Shown here: piece by piece, positions 47,887 to 58,816 of the stretch
Position numbering within the stretch: position 1 is the first letter of the stretch
Layout: each line of letters starts with the position of its first letter
Assembly (NCBI RefSeq): GCF_001039355.2
Contig: NW_019775480.1
Location: forward strand, 878,075-942,074
Source of the DNA: Lingula anatina
Lineage: Eukaryota > Brachiopoda > Lingulata > Lingulida > Lingulidae
Length of the DNA stretch: 64,000 nucleotides
Direction: 5' to 3'
Translations under genes and position numbers: made by a program
The notes under the pieces: model-generated
The model's database searches: none
Told to the model about the DNA's origin: nothing
The model's input: only the letters and a program-made list of their open reading frames with translations

Positions 47887-50800
47887 ATGGCAGAAATTAA
47901 ACACTCGGAAATAACCAAGGAAGCGCCAAGGACGCCGAATGTTGAAGTTAAAGGGTCCGCTCTGGGATACACCAAGAGCAGCGTTGCAGAGAGTGTGAAA
48001 AAAGGTAGGGATCTACGGCACACGTATCAATACTAGAGGTGGGCAAATGACAATTTTTTTTTCAAACAAGATTCTGTGGCCATTTTGGCTGCTAAGCACA
48101 AATCCGACAATAATTTTTACTAAGGTTAAATATTTATATTGGTTTCTGCAATTTGTTTGTGAAAAAAGGCGGGAATGGCTTTTTAACAATATTTTCACGG
48201 AAAATATGCATAAAAAATGATGTGTAATACGTCTTTCCATATGTTTTGGGAGTTGCAGAGTTCAAATATTAGCATATTCAAGACAATAACATCTGTAGGG
48301 TGATATCTTTAAAATATGTTATTTAAAACAAACATACAGGTATACAGAAAATACACACTTCGAGTCAAAGATAAATGCAAATAATGGCCATTATGTACAT
48401 ACTGAATTCATGGATAACAGTTTGGTTTTAAAAACAATGCTGAATACCTTCATGGATGTGTACCAACTTATGTTATGCTGTATAAGGGATATTTGGACGA
48501 ACTATCTCCTTGGGGAGTCTCACTTAATTGCTATCAACTGACCTTAATTCTTGTCGAACCTGCCTGGAATGATTTGTGCACATTTTGGGTGTATTAACTC
48601 TCAAATGCAGCTCGAATGTGCTTGACACACATTAGGAATACCGCAAGAATATTAAGAATGCGACTCATAGTGCAGTTATAATACACTTCGAATGCCATTC
48701 GATATTTCTCCACTTGGAATGCACTTCGAAAGTTTTGAGCACGAGCAAAATATTTCGACAGGACGCAAGAATGGGCCCATACATTTGGAATATGCTCAGA
48801 ATTTTTAGAACGCACTTCGAATATCCAGGAATAAACAAATAATTTTCATTCCGACGACATTCTAGCTCATTTCGCCTCTAGTGTGACTAGGGTATAAATG
48901 AAGACATTAAGGATATTGTCACCCTTCGCCTAAAACTCCTTATTTATTGCCTTACATACGTTATTTTGAGTAATAAATAAATCTTCAGTATTCAGTGATT
49001 ATATAAATAAACATTTACACGTGGCATCTTACGGGTGACGTTATAGTTCCGATTTTGGGGTAAAAACTGAAATTTGTTTTACCTGAACACCCATGATAAC
49101 CGCCAATTTAATGATATCATTAAGTACTCCAAAACGCTGCCAGCGATTTTTTTTAAAAGTCTTAGTTTAGACTTCATCGTTGATAAAGCAAAATAATACC
49201 TTTGTTTAATGAAAATCTGCAATTACATAACTCCATAATAAAAGCATTTAAACCAAAACGCTGGCACGGGATTGTAGTTCATGCCCATGCGGACCACTAT
49301 GCCTTTTTGTGTGATAAAATCTTGTTTAGGGATGAAATTACGCCCCATACAGATTACTATCTCACCTCATAAAAGAAAGGTGTCAAATATACGATTAAAG
49401 CTTTGAGTTGCCTATGCTTATACATTGCACCGAAAAATATAAATGCCGATATTTCATATTTTCAAGAGTTTTTTCATTGTTTTGAATTAGCACAAAGATA
49501 GATACATTATTGAATAATTAGATGAAGGAAAAAATCTCATCTTCGGTATCTGGGTGATAATAAAGGGTAACAATGTCCTTAATGTTCTGCTACTGAGTGT
49601 ATTTCTATAAATATTCCTGTATGTAACTAACATTATGACTACTCTACATAGCAAGACTGTACAGTTTCATGTGACCCTTGAATAATATTGACCGTATTTG
49701 TTATATTATTGTTTTCCCCAATTTAAAAGCCACATTTGCATAAACATTAGTATTTTTGTACACAAAAATTGTGATTTAGGGTGGTTTTTACCTCAAAATG
49801 ACCAAAAATTCCTCTTTTACCCAAATTGAAATATCCCAACATTAGTGATTTATCTATTTTACACTCATTGGTAATAAAATCATATGGTTAGACATATAAC
49901 AAGCCATATTTACCCTGAACTTCAGAGATAACTTGGCACTAACCTCTTCACTATTTTCATCGTGTCAAGTTACCTCTGACGAAAATAGTTTGACCTAGTT
50001 TATGTAAGCCAATCGAATCCATGTTTCAAAATTTTTCACCAAAGTTTGGTGAAAACGTTGATTGGTTGAAAGTCCAGAATTATGTCCAATGAGAAACTTG
50101 TGTTTCGTTGCGTCCGCATAACCACAAAAGAAAGCATGGCGTCTCCTACGAGTGACTACGTAAAAGAATGTGTTAAGTTAGCTCTTGATTCTTTGCAAAA
50201 TATGAGTATAGCGGAATTGAAACCAGAGCAGTTTGAGGCCCTGCATCATTATCTACTCAGGGATGATGTATTTTGCGTGCTGCCCACAGGTTACGTTAAG
50301 TCCCTGATATTCAGCCTTATCTTTGATTAGTCCGGAGTTGAACAAAGCGCGCTTTGACTCGTTCGCGTTCATTGGCTAGATCGTTCAATGACTCATTAAG
50401 GGCAAGCTTTAAATTTGATTGGCGGGCTGTGCGGGCAATCGAATGTGGTCAGAGGTAACTTGACACGATGAAGATAGGCTCTAGTGAAGAGGTTAGTGTC
50501 AAGATATCTCTGAAGCTCAGGGTGGCCATATTTGAACTGATAGTTAAAGATTTACTATGATTTGATGGGCAGTCATTTTGAAAAATCGCTTGATACCAAT
50601 ATCAGATGTAATCTGAAACAAAAAAAACTTATTAGATTTGTATTTAGCAGCCAAAATGACCACAGAATCCACTTGTTTGAAATTAAATTTCCAAAAAAAA
50701 AAAGGGTTCATTTGCCCACCCCTATCAATACTGCACCATACAATAGTTTTTTTTTTTTCATGTGATCAGGCTTGAAAATATAACATTTACTGCCCTTACC

Positions 50801-52341
50801 TAATTTCCTTTACGGTCCGAAAGGAAATTAAACCAAAGTCCCGAATACGATCCTATAGGACAAAAGTTTCCATCGGGATGTCTTACAGAATTCTTATGGT
50901 GTCCCATAGAGACCTGAAGCAGATTTATAGAGTCCTGTAGGAGTCCAGTAGCGTCCCACAGAGTCCATAGGACACCAGGATATTTTTTGCAAGGGTGATA
51001 CCTATTCAAGAACAAGTAACTAGCCAGCAATTTTAAAATATTTTATTTCATCTTAAAGAGTGGACCCTTTCGCTCCATTTCCTTACTTGTGAAATGAAAT
51101 AGAAACTAGATTAGAAGTTGGAAAGTTTGAAAATATTACATTAGCAGAAGCCACTCACTAGAAAATAAACAAAAGCTAAAAAATGCTCTATTTTAGACAA
51201 CGCCTTAGTTTCAAAGGAGGAAGCAGATGGCGCCAAACCATGCACTTTAATTGACACTACAGCGAGCCTACAGTCTACAAGTGGAACACTCAGAGGTATG
51301 GGTACAAAAGACCCAAATCTTGCCGTGGATGGGAAAGGCAGTGTCTCCGAGCCCTACACTTTGGTTGACACTAAAGAGGGCCTTGAAACTGCACTCAAAA
51401 CCCTGAAAAGTGTGAGTAAAGAAGGTCCAAATCTTGCCGTCGATGGTGAAGGTGTTGATTATTCCAGAAGAGGAACGCTGTCTTTACTTGCCGTTGCAAC
51501 AAGAGATCACGTGTTCTTGTTTGATATGATCAAGCTCGGACAAGTCGTTTTTGATCGCGGGCTTCGCGAGATTCTCGAGGATCCTACACGCGAAAAGCTG
51601 ATGTTCGACTGCCGCGAAGATTCAGATATCCTCTGGCATAACCACCACGTGAAACTTGACGGTGTCCTGGATATACAGATTTTGCAAGTTATGTATAGTA
51701 ATAGAGATAACTCGGATCTCTCGCCATTTGGTCAAAAACGATGTGCCATAGCACCTTGCGAAAAGGTATTTAGCTTGCTGCATTGCCTTGTGCACTACAC
51801 TGACGTCGTTACATCCATTAAAATAAATAAATCAGTTGGGTCATTCTTTTTTCTATCAACTAAGAAGTGGATGGACAGACCCTTACCTGCGGACATGATT
51901 AAGTACGCATGCGTCGAAGTATCAACCTTATTTGGCCTCTACGAAAAAATGAAAATGAGCAACGAGGACATGAGACGGTTGAAGACTGCATCATCGCGCT
52001 ACGCCGATCTGAAGCGTTCGCTCACCGTACGCCGTTTTGACGAATTTGAAAAAAATGGGTACCTGCCACTACATATAATACCTCCAAAAGGATATGTTGG
52101 CTTTTCGGACTATCAGTCCAATAAAGGCACCGAGTGCACGGGTTGTAAAAGGCGCTTTCCGCGGGAAGCGTTCACTTACACACAGCTTAGAAAAGGAGAA
52201 CAAAAATGCAGAGTTTGCAGGAAGGTGAAAAACGAAATTGATGTTCAGAGTAACAGAGAAGACAATTGGGCACGTGATTGCTCTGACGACAGTGCTGTAT
52301 ACTACTCCACGGATGAAAATGAGGATTATCCTTACTGGTAG
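47887..52341 (+). CDS. EXD1-like exonuclease with altered catalytic Asp, copy 5 (two exons)
   Basis: Exon 1 is 47887-48004, ending AAAG|GTAGGG in phase 1. Exon 2 is 51197-52341, after CTATTTTAG, and the frame continues exactly (GAC codon across the junction). Together they give 420 residues. Catalytic residues are D122-G-E124, D181 and Y276-A-C-V-E280, where Glu (GAA at 51,916) replaces the usual last Asp. Zinc ligands C353, C356, C377 and C380 are present, then an acidic tail. Exon 2 begins with a degenerate second copy of the N-terminal segment: PCTLIDT...DPNLAVDGKG precedes PYTLVDT...GPNLAVDGEG. The 3.2-kb intron is mostly a hAT-like transposon. Asp-to-Glu may lower or alter metal-dependent activity. 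A single-exon reading from ATG 51298 is the alternative. Confidence 0.8.
48907..49582. mobile_element. TTAA-flanked MITE (TTAAGGATATTGTCACCC family), copy 1
   Basis: Ends TTAAGGATATTGTCACCCTT and, inverted, TTAAGGACATTGTTACCCTT. TTAA at both ends is the target typical of piggyBac elements, though assignment by the TTAA alone is tentative. It is nested in the hAT-like element, and an inverted relative is at 61,091-61,723. Confidence 0.7.
50082..50330 (+). pseudogene. RecQ-type helicase N-terminal fragment carried in the hAT-like element
   Basis: Open frame of up to 82 residues (a better start is the inner ATG at 50,136, MASPTSDYVKECVKLALDSL). It reads LKPEQFEALHHYLL then DDVFCVLPTGYVKSLIFSLI, matching the RecQ-family Q-motif/Walker A block, where relatives have PTGxGKS. 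Here the second Gly is Val, and the frame stops right after, so no helicase core exists. It sits between an inner inverted repeat pair inside the transposon, which suggests a captured gene fragment. It is not related to the exonuclease reading frame around it. Confidence 0.65.
50800..51000. repeat. CCTATAGG-rich repeat, copy 3
   Basis: Repeated GTCC(C/T)ATAGA / TCCTATAGGAC / CCTGTAGGAG words, related to blocks in both sulfotransferase introns. It lies between the hAT-like element and exon 2 of copy 5. Confidence 0.55.
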
Positions 52342-54469
52342 GAGGAACGGAAAAGTGTTTTAATTTTCAGGGCCGTTTGATTGACGCGCAGGTTGTACGT
52401 ATATGTGTGGAAGCTTGAGAAAGCAAAAAAGCATAGTCTTCTTATATACAGATGATCCTCTACCATGGTCACAGATTGATTTTTTACGAGTTAAATATGT
52501 ACCAAAACGAGCAGAGAATAAGTCTATACTAAATATATTCCGATTGCCGTTATTTTTTCCCTGAAAGACTTTGCTTGGTATAAATTCAGGGTGAGTTAAA
52601 AACAACAACATGATGTGACTATTTTACGGAACGTTATTGATATAGTTGTTTACTGCATGCACTTTGAACGTTCTCAGCATAATTTACTCGTTTCACTTTC
52701 AGTTTGCAGCGTTTTTTTTTTAATGATTTACAAGGAAACTACGGGGGGCAGTATGCACGACGGTAGGATGTTGACGTACTTCGTATTAGTATTTTTACAA
52801 TGTTGTCCCCATTTTTGCCTCTTTGCAACCCCACAAATTGAAATGTGTGCACTGTTTCTTTGGAAATTTTATTTTAAATGTAGATATTTCAGGCGCACAC
52901 ATTAATGTTAAATGTCAACACTATTCAGTGTTTATTATTAGTCTGCTTCATTTCTCTTAGTATTGGGACTTTCAATTAATGCGGCCGTCACCGGCCAAAT
53001 TTCGAACATCATACTTGAGTTTGTCACATTACTTTATAAGCATGTCGTTATATTCAAATTAGTTAGGATCAAGTAGACATAAAAAAAACTATGCTTTGTT
53101 TAGTGAAAGGGCAGGTTGGCTTCAAAAATAAACATGAATGGACCCATGAATGAATAATTTCCACAAATATTGCGTCAATGAAGTATTCAACTTTTTATGT
53201 AAAATTGTAAATAGTGTCGGTCAAATGAGGCTTAATAGCAAATAAAATGCAGGTAACCAAAGGAAATCAATAACAAGATGATAGAAATATCGGTAAATGT
53301 CAACATATTGAATATGCATTTGTGGTGCTTTTGCCACATCGAACAGAACAACAGAGTAGCCTCTTTTTAATTTTGTTTCTACCACTCAATAGTAATGTTT
53401 AAATTTGAAGAAATTATGATTTAAAGGGGCAGTATTGGTAAAATTCCCTATTTTCTCCCATTTAAAACATTGGGTAGTTACCATATTTAATGCCACTTAT
53501 ACCGCTGAATGAATTCACAGACAGCTTCAGTGTTCTTCTTTACATGTAACTATAAAATAATAACAAAATGAAATAAAACTGATTCAATAGATAAATGATA
53601 TAAATTGTCTGTTTTATTGATATGAAATTTAATGGACTAATATAGTTTTAATACAAGACAAAAAAATGGATGAAGTAAAATAATTATAAAACCTTTCACC
53701 ATTTATTTCTATCTAAACATTTATGAATTACAAAAACATACCACATCATGGTTTCAAGTGTATCATGCCATTAACCATTCTAGAGTTACTGCACATCTCC
53801 ATAATTTAAATGAAGATTTCCCTTTTATGTTCACTAACGAGTTCAAAGGTGAAAAAAGCAATAGCCCCATCGATAACGTAACCCCGAAGCATAATTTCAT
53901 ACTTTGTTTGAACAATAAAATTGACTCTATATTCTTCCATTGCAGAAGTTTTTATTAATTTCCTTGTGTTTCGTGGACAATTCAAAGATTTTCCGGTTGG
54001 ATATTCTGATATCTTGATCCTCTTTGGGTGCTGAAAGTGCAGTTGCTTTTTCATAGGCAGAGCAGCTTGGTGCGTCCGCCATTTTGTTTGCAGTAATATC
54101 AAAGTAACTGATTATTTGAATTCTCTTACGGCCATTTCTTACCAAAATTTGACAAATAAATAACTCATTTGAACCGAGAATTAGTTTTTAAAAATATCTA
54201 GGTAGGGGTTGCAGAATTCTAAAAACTCGTTACTCTAACTCTAAAACACGATGTTTGCAAAAACTCACCGGAAACGTAAATCGAATTTAGGTCGATCTAT
54301 TTTTCTATTATTCTACAGGCCCGTAGCCAGGCGGGGTTCTTTTTGCTGGAAAAAGGTCCACTCTAGGTAAAATTTGACCTAGGTACATGCGGATTATATG
54401 GTAAAAGGTCCACTTTTTCAGAGAAAGACCCCCCCCCCCCTTTGAAATTGCTGGCTACGGGCCTGTTCT
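52342..54469. other. Downstream flank of copy 5
   Basis: No gene was recognised. The open frames here are short and lack splice or domain support. From about 54,260 homology to the array upstream regions resumes (GGAAACGTAAATCGAATTTAGGTC), interrupted by a MITE at 54,316-54,465. Confidence 0.55.
54316..54465. mobile_element. Complete CAGGCCCGTAGCCAG MITE with 5-bp target duplication
   Basis: Inverted ends CAGGCCCGTAGCCAG and CTGGCTACGGGCCTG enclose 150 bp including two AAAAGGTCCACT copies and a C-run. TTCTA is directly repeated at 54,311-54,315 and 54,466-54,470. Relatives are at 33,780-33,904 and 37,881-37,930. Confidence 0.8.
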
Positions 54470-54750
54470 ATAACACCTTTTCGAGGAAGGGTTAAAAAGC
54501 GGTATAGTATGACGGCATGACTTCCATATAGGGCTGCATTTTAATGATTTTCGGTAAAAACCTATATTGCTTATGTGTAAAATCAATCATTAACACTTTC
54601 ATACCTCAAATAAAACAATGTAAAAAAGATGTGACGCCAATCTCGTTCAGAGAACAAATCAAAAGGCAACAGGAGCTATATTCTGGTAACTTTTTCTAAC
54701 CTTGTGATCCACGGGAAGTAAAGTGGCAGTCATAGACCTACACTGTAGCC
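54470..54750 (+). repeat. Exonuclease-array upstream module, copy e (5' flank of copy 6)
   Basis: The module words TTTTCGAGGA, GGCATGACTTCCATATAGGG, GATTTTCGGTAAA, ATCAAAAGGCAACAGG, CACGGGAAGTAAAG and GTCATAGACC appear in the expected order, then break off at the palindromic element. The continuation (TTTTCCGGGACA..., TAAGGTAAGACAG) resumes at about 58,020. Confidence 0.6.
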
Positions 54751-57700
54751 TTTAGTCGAGCAGCCAGAACGCTAACCCTGCAATGTTTTTTCCTGTAAAC
54801 TTTTTTCGCTGAAATGCATTCTTTAGGTCGAGAGAAGTAAAATTAGCTTGGTTGCTATTTCCGAGTCGTTTTTTGAGCATTTTTCAATATGGCCGCCAAT
54901 TTATGAGAAAAAATAGAAAAACGAGCAGAAGTTGCCGGGTAAACTTTATTGACAGCTTTTTTGAACGTGTATCCTATCACGAAAGCACAACAGTACTAGT
55001 GAGTACACCTAACCCGTTGCATATAGCAAAAAAGCCAAAATGGCCGTCAAAACATATGGCAGAAAGTAAAACAGCTGCAAAATAAGTTCGTTTTTTTTGG
55101 AAATTAAGTCTTATTAAAAACATTTCCGCCTTTTCTATTTATGTCCATTATAATAATTTGTGAGTCGTGATCCTAAACTCTCAGAAATAGCTTATTTGAC
55201 ATTAATCAGATGGTGACAGACGGTGCCATCTCCTGAGAGTCCATTTGCCACTCCGACGAGCCCCATAGTCAAAGCTTGCTATGTTATATCTTGCAAGCTT
55301 TTTTAAAAGAAATTGTTTCATCTGGGTTACAAAACTTAGAGAAGCTTATATTACGAGATATTTATAATTTTTCAAAATTCAAGATGGCCGTCAATTTGTT
55401 ATGTGAATAGCGAGAGCCATACATTCAAATAAAAAAAAGTAATGATTCACTCCATTGTTCATCATTGCATATTTATATTTATATCCATGCAAAGTGCGAT
55501 CATTTATTTTTTAATTTGCAAGTTATTTTAATAAAAATGGCCTCCAAAACATAATGGAAGGGCAAAGAAACAACTGTAAAACTACAAAGCTTTTAACCGA
55601 AATAGATTTTAACTGGAACAAATATAAACACACATGTAAAGTGAAAAACGATATACCTGCGTTCAAGACACAGCACACTTGTAGGGTAGATGTAATTATT
55701 CATTGTGTATTTATTGATGACTTAGTGCTCGGGTAGTTAAGATAATGATGAGTCGTAAACTGGGTGTGAGGGGAGTCTGATTTGAGCTATAATGTATGGG
55801 CTGTTCCCAACCCACAATCAGGAACCTGGTTAAGTGCCACAACATGCCTGTCTCTGTTAGCGATATACCGCAGCCAGGGCGAGAGAGTGTCAACTCCAGA
55901 CCAGGATCGCTACACCAGGTTGCATCAGCTACGGGACCAGTTTCGCCATGCCAGTCTTACAGCACAAGAGGCACCCGGTAGGAACAACAACCAGAGCAGC
56001 AGCCCCACTGTGCGTCGACACTTGCTGGCGGTCAGCCGGTGGTGGTCGTTGATGGCAACATACCAGTAACTGCTCGTCACTACATAGATCAGATCCTGCA
56101 ACCTAACATAACCTCGTTCATGCAGCAGAAAACTGATATCACCTTTTCCCAACAGGACATGACCCGTTCACATTCGGCACAAATGATCCAAGTGTATCTG
56201 GAGTCCCAAAGGTGGATGTCCTACCCCGGCGTGTCTATTTTCCAGATATGAATCCGATTGGACACATCTGGTACTACATATATCTTGGCCAAGACAGCAG
56301 CTGATCGAGGCACTACGACAAGGCTGGAATAGGATTCCACACGACACCATCCCATCCACATTAAGTGCCCGAGCATGCGCCAACAGATCGCCGCCTGCAT
56401 CGAAGCAAGCGGAGATCGTACCGGCTATTGACCGTTGTGCCTTTGTGTTGGGCTGGTGCCATTTTTGTTCTGAAACTATTCATGAAACTTAAGATTTTTG
56501 GTTCTGTATACCAATGTCTTAAACAAATGATTCGTATGAAAATAATCCAGTTTAGAGCTTCAAAATAACAATCATTTTGAATAATATGGCCTCAAAGATT
56601 TTAATGGCTGTCAGTATACCTGTATAACCAAGAGATTTGTAAGATGTTTTACTTATTGACACTTTAAAATGTAAAGTGAAAAAGTCCAGTAATAAGAAAA
56701 ACTAGAAATGTTGTTATATAGGCCTACTGATGAAATATTCTTACACGTGCCAATCTCAATAAAAAGAATGGGATGTTTTAAAGCTTAATTTTATGTCCAT
56801 ACTGAAAAAGTTATGATATAGATATAAAATTAAAATATTAAGGTATGATCAATATAAAAACAAAAACGAAAAAAAAAAATAATAAGGTTAATATTCTGAC
56901 AAAAGTTAAATTAAATTACACTCATCCCCCTCCCACCCCCCGTCCCCACCAACGGACTTGGTTGAACTCCGTGTAAATATAAGAGTCCCGATTGCAGATT
57001 AACATTTTGGACTCCCTGTGCCCAAATTCCACAAGAACCCCCTGTTGGCCTTTGATAAAATTTCTGTATTAAAAAGAGAACTTACGTAATGGTCAGTCCT
57101 ATCAATGATCCTCTTTTATAGAGTCTTAGTATAACTGTACCTTACAAGTACACTTTGTCAATAAATAACAGGGTTGGATATATTTTATTATACGCCAAAT
57201 TATCAGTTTAAAACGTAATTTAACTGCTTTTTTATCTTTTTTGGGCATGTTTTAGCGGTCATTTGAAATGCGGAATACCATGCACTTTAAACCCAACTCT
57301 TTGCTATGTTACATAATTATTCATTTATAATATAATATAATGATATCATAATATATTTTATATTATTGACGGCCATCTTGAATTTTGAAAATTGATCAAT
57401 GTTCCATATCTAGCTACTGCCAAGAAAGCCCAAATTAAATTGGCTTTTATACTCCCAAAGTGTTAAATTCTTTTTAAAAATTCAGGGAATATCATTTTAA
57501 GTATTTGACTATGGGACCCGGAGAAGTAGCAAACAGACTCTTGGGGGGTTATTGAACTGTCAGATAAGCTTAGTCCAAGAGTTTCGGGTCATGACTAACA
57601 AAATATTATAAGTAACATAAATATAAAAAGGGGATATGGTTTTGATAAAAATAAATATGAAAAAAACAAACTGATTCTGCAGCTTTAATCATTTTCTGCC

Positions 57701-58020
57701 TTATGTTTTGACGGCCATTTTGGTTTGTTGCTAAGTGGTACGCACTTAAGCGTATTCAATAGTACTGTTGTGCTCTCCTGATAGGATACACATTCAAAAA
57801 AGCTGTCAATAAAGTTTACCCGGCGACTTCTGGTCGTTTTTCTATTTGTCCTCATAAATTGACGGCCATATTGAAAAATGCTCAAGGTCTCGGAAATAGC
57901 GACCAAGCTAATTTTGCTTCTCTCGGCCTGAAGAAGGCATTTCAGCAAAAAAAAAGTTTACAGGAAAGAACATTGCAGGGTTCGACAATTGGGCCTATGG
58001 GAGTGGCGACTCGACTACTT
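54751..58020. mobile_element. 3.3-kb palindromic (foldback-type) element with ~0.6-kb inverted arms
   Basis: The left arm (54,751 to ~55,400) and right arm (~57,350 to 58,020) are inverted copies. Shared ordered blocks are TAGTCGAG, AACCCTGCAATGTT, AAATTAGCTTGGT, CAATATGGCCG(C/T)CAATTTATGAG, GGGTAAACTTTATTGACAGC, CAAAATGGCCGTCAAAACAT and TTTTCAAAATTCAAGATGGC. Arm-like GATGGCCGTCAA and AATGGCC(T/G)(C/T)CAAAACATA words recur inside the left half. It interrupts the conserved upstream region of copy 6. No clear target duplication was found, and a decayed Tc1-type transposase lies in the core. Confidence 0.75.
55770..56450 (+). pseudogene. Decayed, internally deleted Tc1-type transposase
   Basis: Pieces in three frames read in order: ERVSTPDQDRYTRLHQLRDQF (paired-like DNA-binding part), PTVRRHLLAV, then directly ARHYIDQILQPNITSFMQQK, FSQQDMTRSHSAQMIQVYLE, MNPIGHIWYY and RQQIAACIEASGDRTGY. 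The order matches a Tc1 transposase. The central part with the first catalytic Asp is deleted, the QQDN-type block is altered, and several frameshifts are present. Inactive. Confidence 0.75.
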
Positions 58021-58816
58021 GTCAACACATAATATTCAGATTTTCCGGGACAGTGGTATACACTATAAGGTAAGACAGTGAACAAAATAACGCATAGGCA
58101 TTCCTATTAGATATTAGCGGGGCTACGACTTAGATTTTAAAAGACGTCGGTTTAGTTATGCACACCTTGGACATAATAATGAGTACACACGTTCTTATAT
58201 CTTCCTTGGGATCTAACTGTTTCCTCTGGCCATTCCACAGTCATCGTTTTTTCCTATCTAGGATTATCGCTCCAAAAATTCACTAAGAAAAAAGGCTACT
58301 CACCAAACATTGCCCGGCCCAAACCGACATTTGAATTCGGTGTTTTATTTAATTTCTAATTAAATTATTCAGTTCTAATTGACTGGTTTCCATGTTTTCC
58401 TGTGTATTTCAAAAGGAAATATCGACATCAAGTAGCTTTATTTGAGGGGTTTTGTCGTTTTCAGGGACATAGAAGTAGCTTTGCAGGATGTGTAAATGTG
58501 TTAGGGATAATGACTGTGGGGAAAATGCTCAGTGGATGGTGGATGGTGCTCAGTCTCATGGTACAGTGTATATTAGACCGAGGAAGGTCACAGAGTAGCA
58601 AAGAGTTTTGTAATGTCTGGCTTCAATTTAGTGTAGAAAGTGAACATTTTAAACTTATGATTATTACCAACAGACTACACAGATGAATTTCCATCAGAAT
58701 ACTTTATTGGAGACTCTATTACAAATGTTCATCTTTCATGTACACAAGCTTTTATACGTAATGCATAGTTTGTATCAATAACACATTTACAAGTAGCTTC
58801 TTTTCCAGACCTAATC

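Larger units (their letters stand above)
48035..50724. mobile_element. hAT-like DNA transposon in intron of copy 5
   Basis: 2,690 bp with inverted ends (T)AGAGGTGGGCAAATGA at the left and TAGGGGTGGGCAAATGAA, inverted, at the right. Beyond that, ~100 bp of subterminal homology includes GGCCATTTTGGCTGCTAA. It is flanked by the 8-bp direct repeat TCAATACT (48,027-48,034; 50,725-50,732), the target size typical of hAT. No hAT transposase was seen, so it is non-autonomous. Inside are a TTAA-flanked MITE (48,907-49,582), an inner inverted pair (49,915-49,985 / 50,449-50,520) and a helicase-like fragment. Confidence 0.85.
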
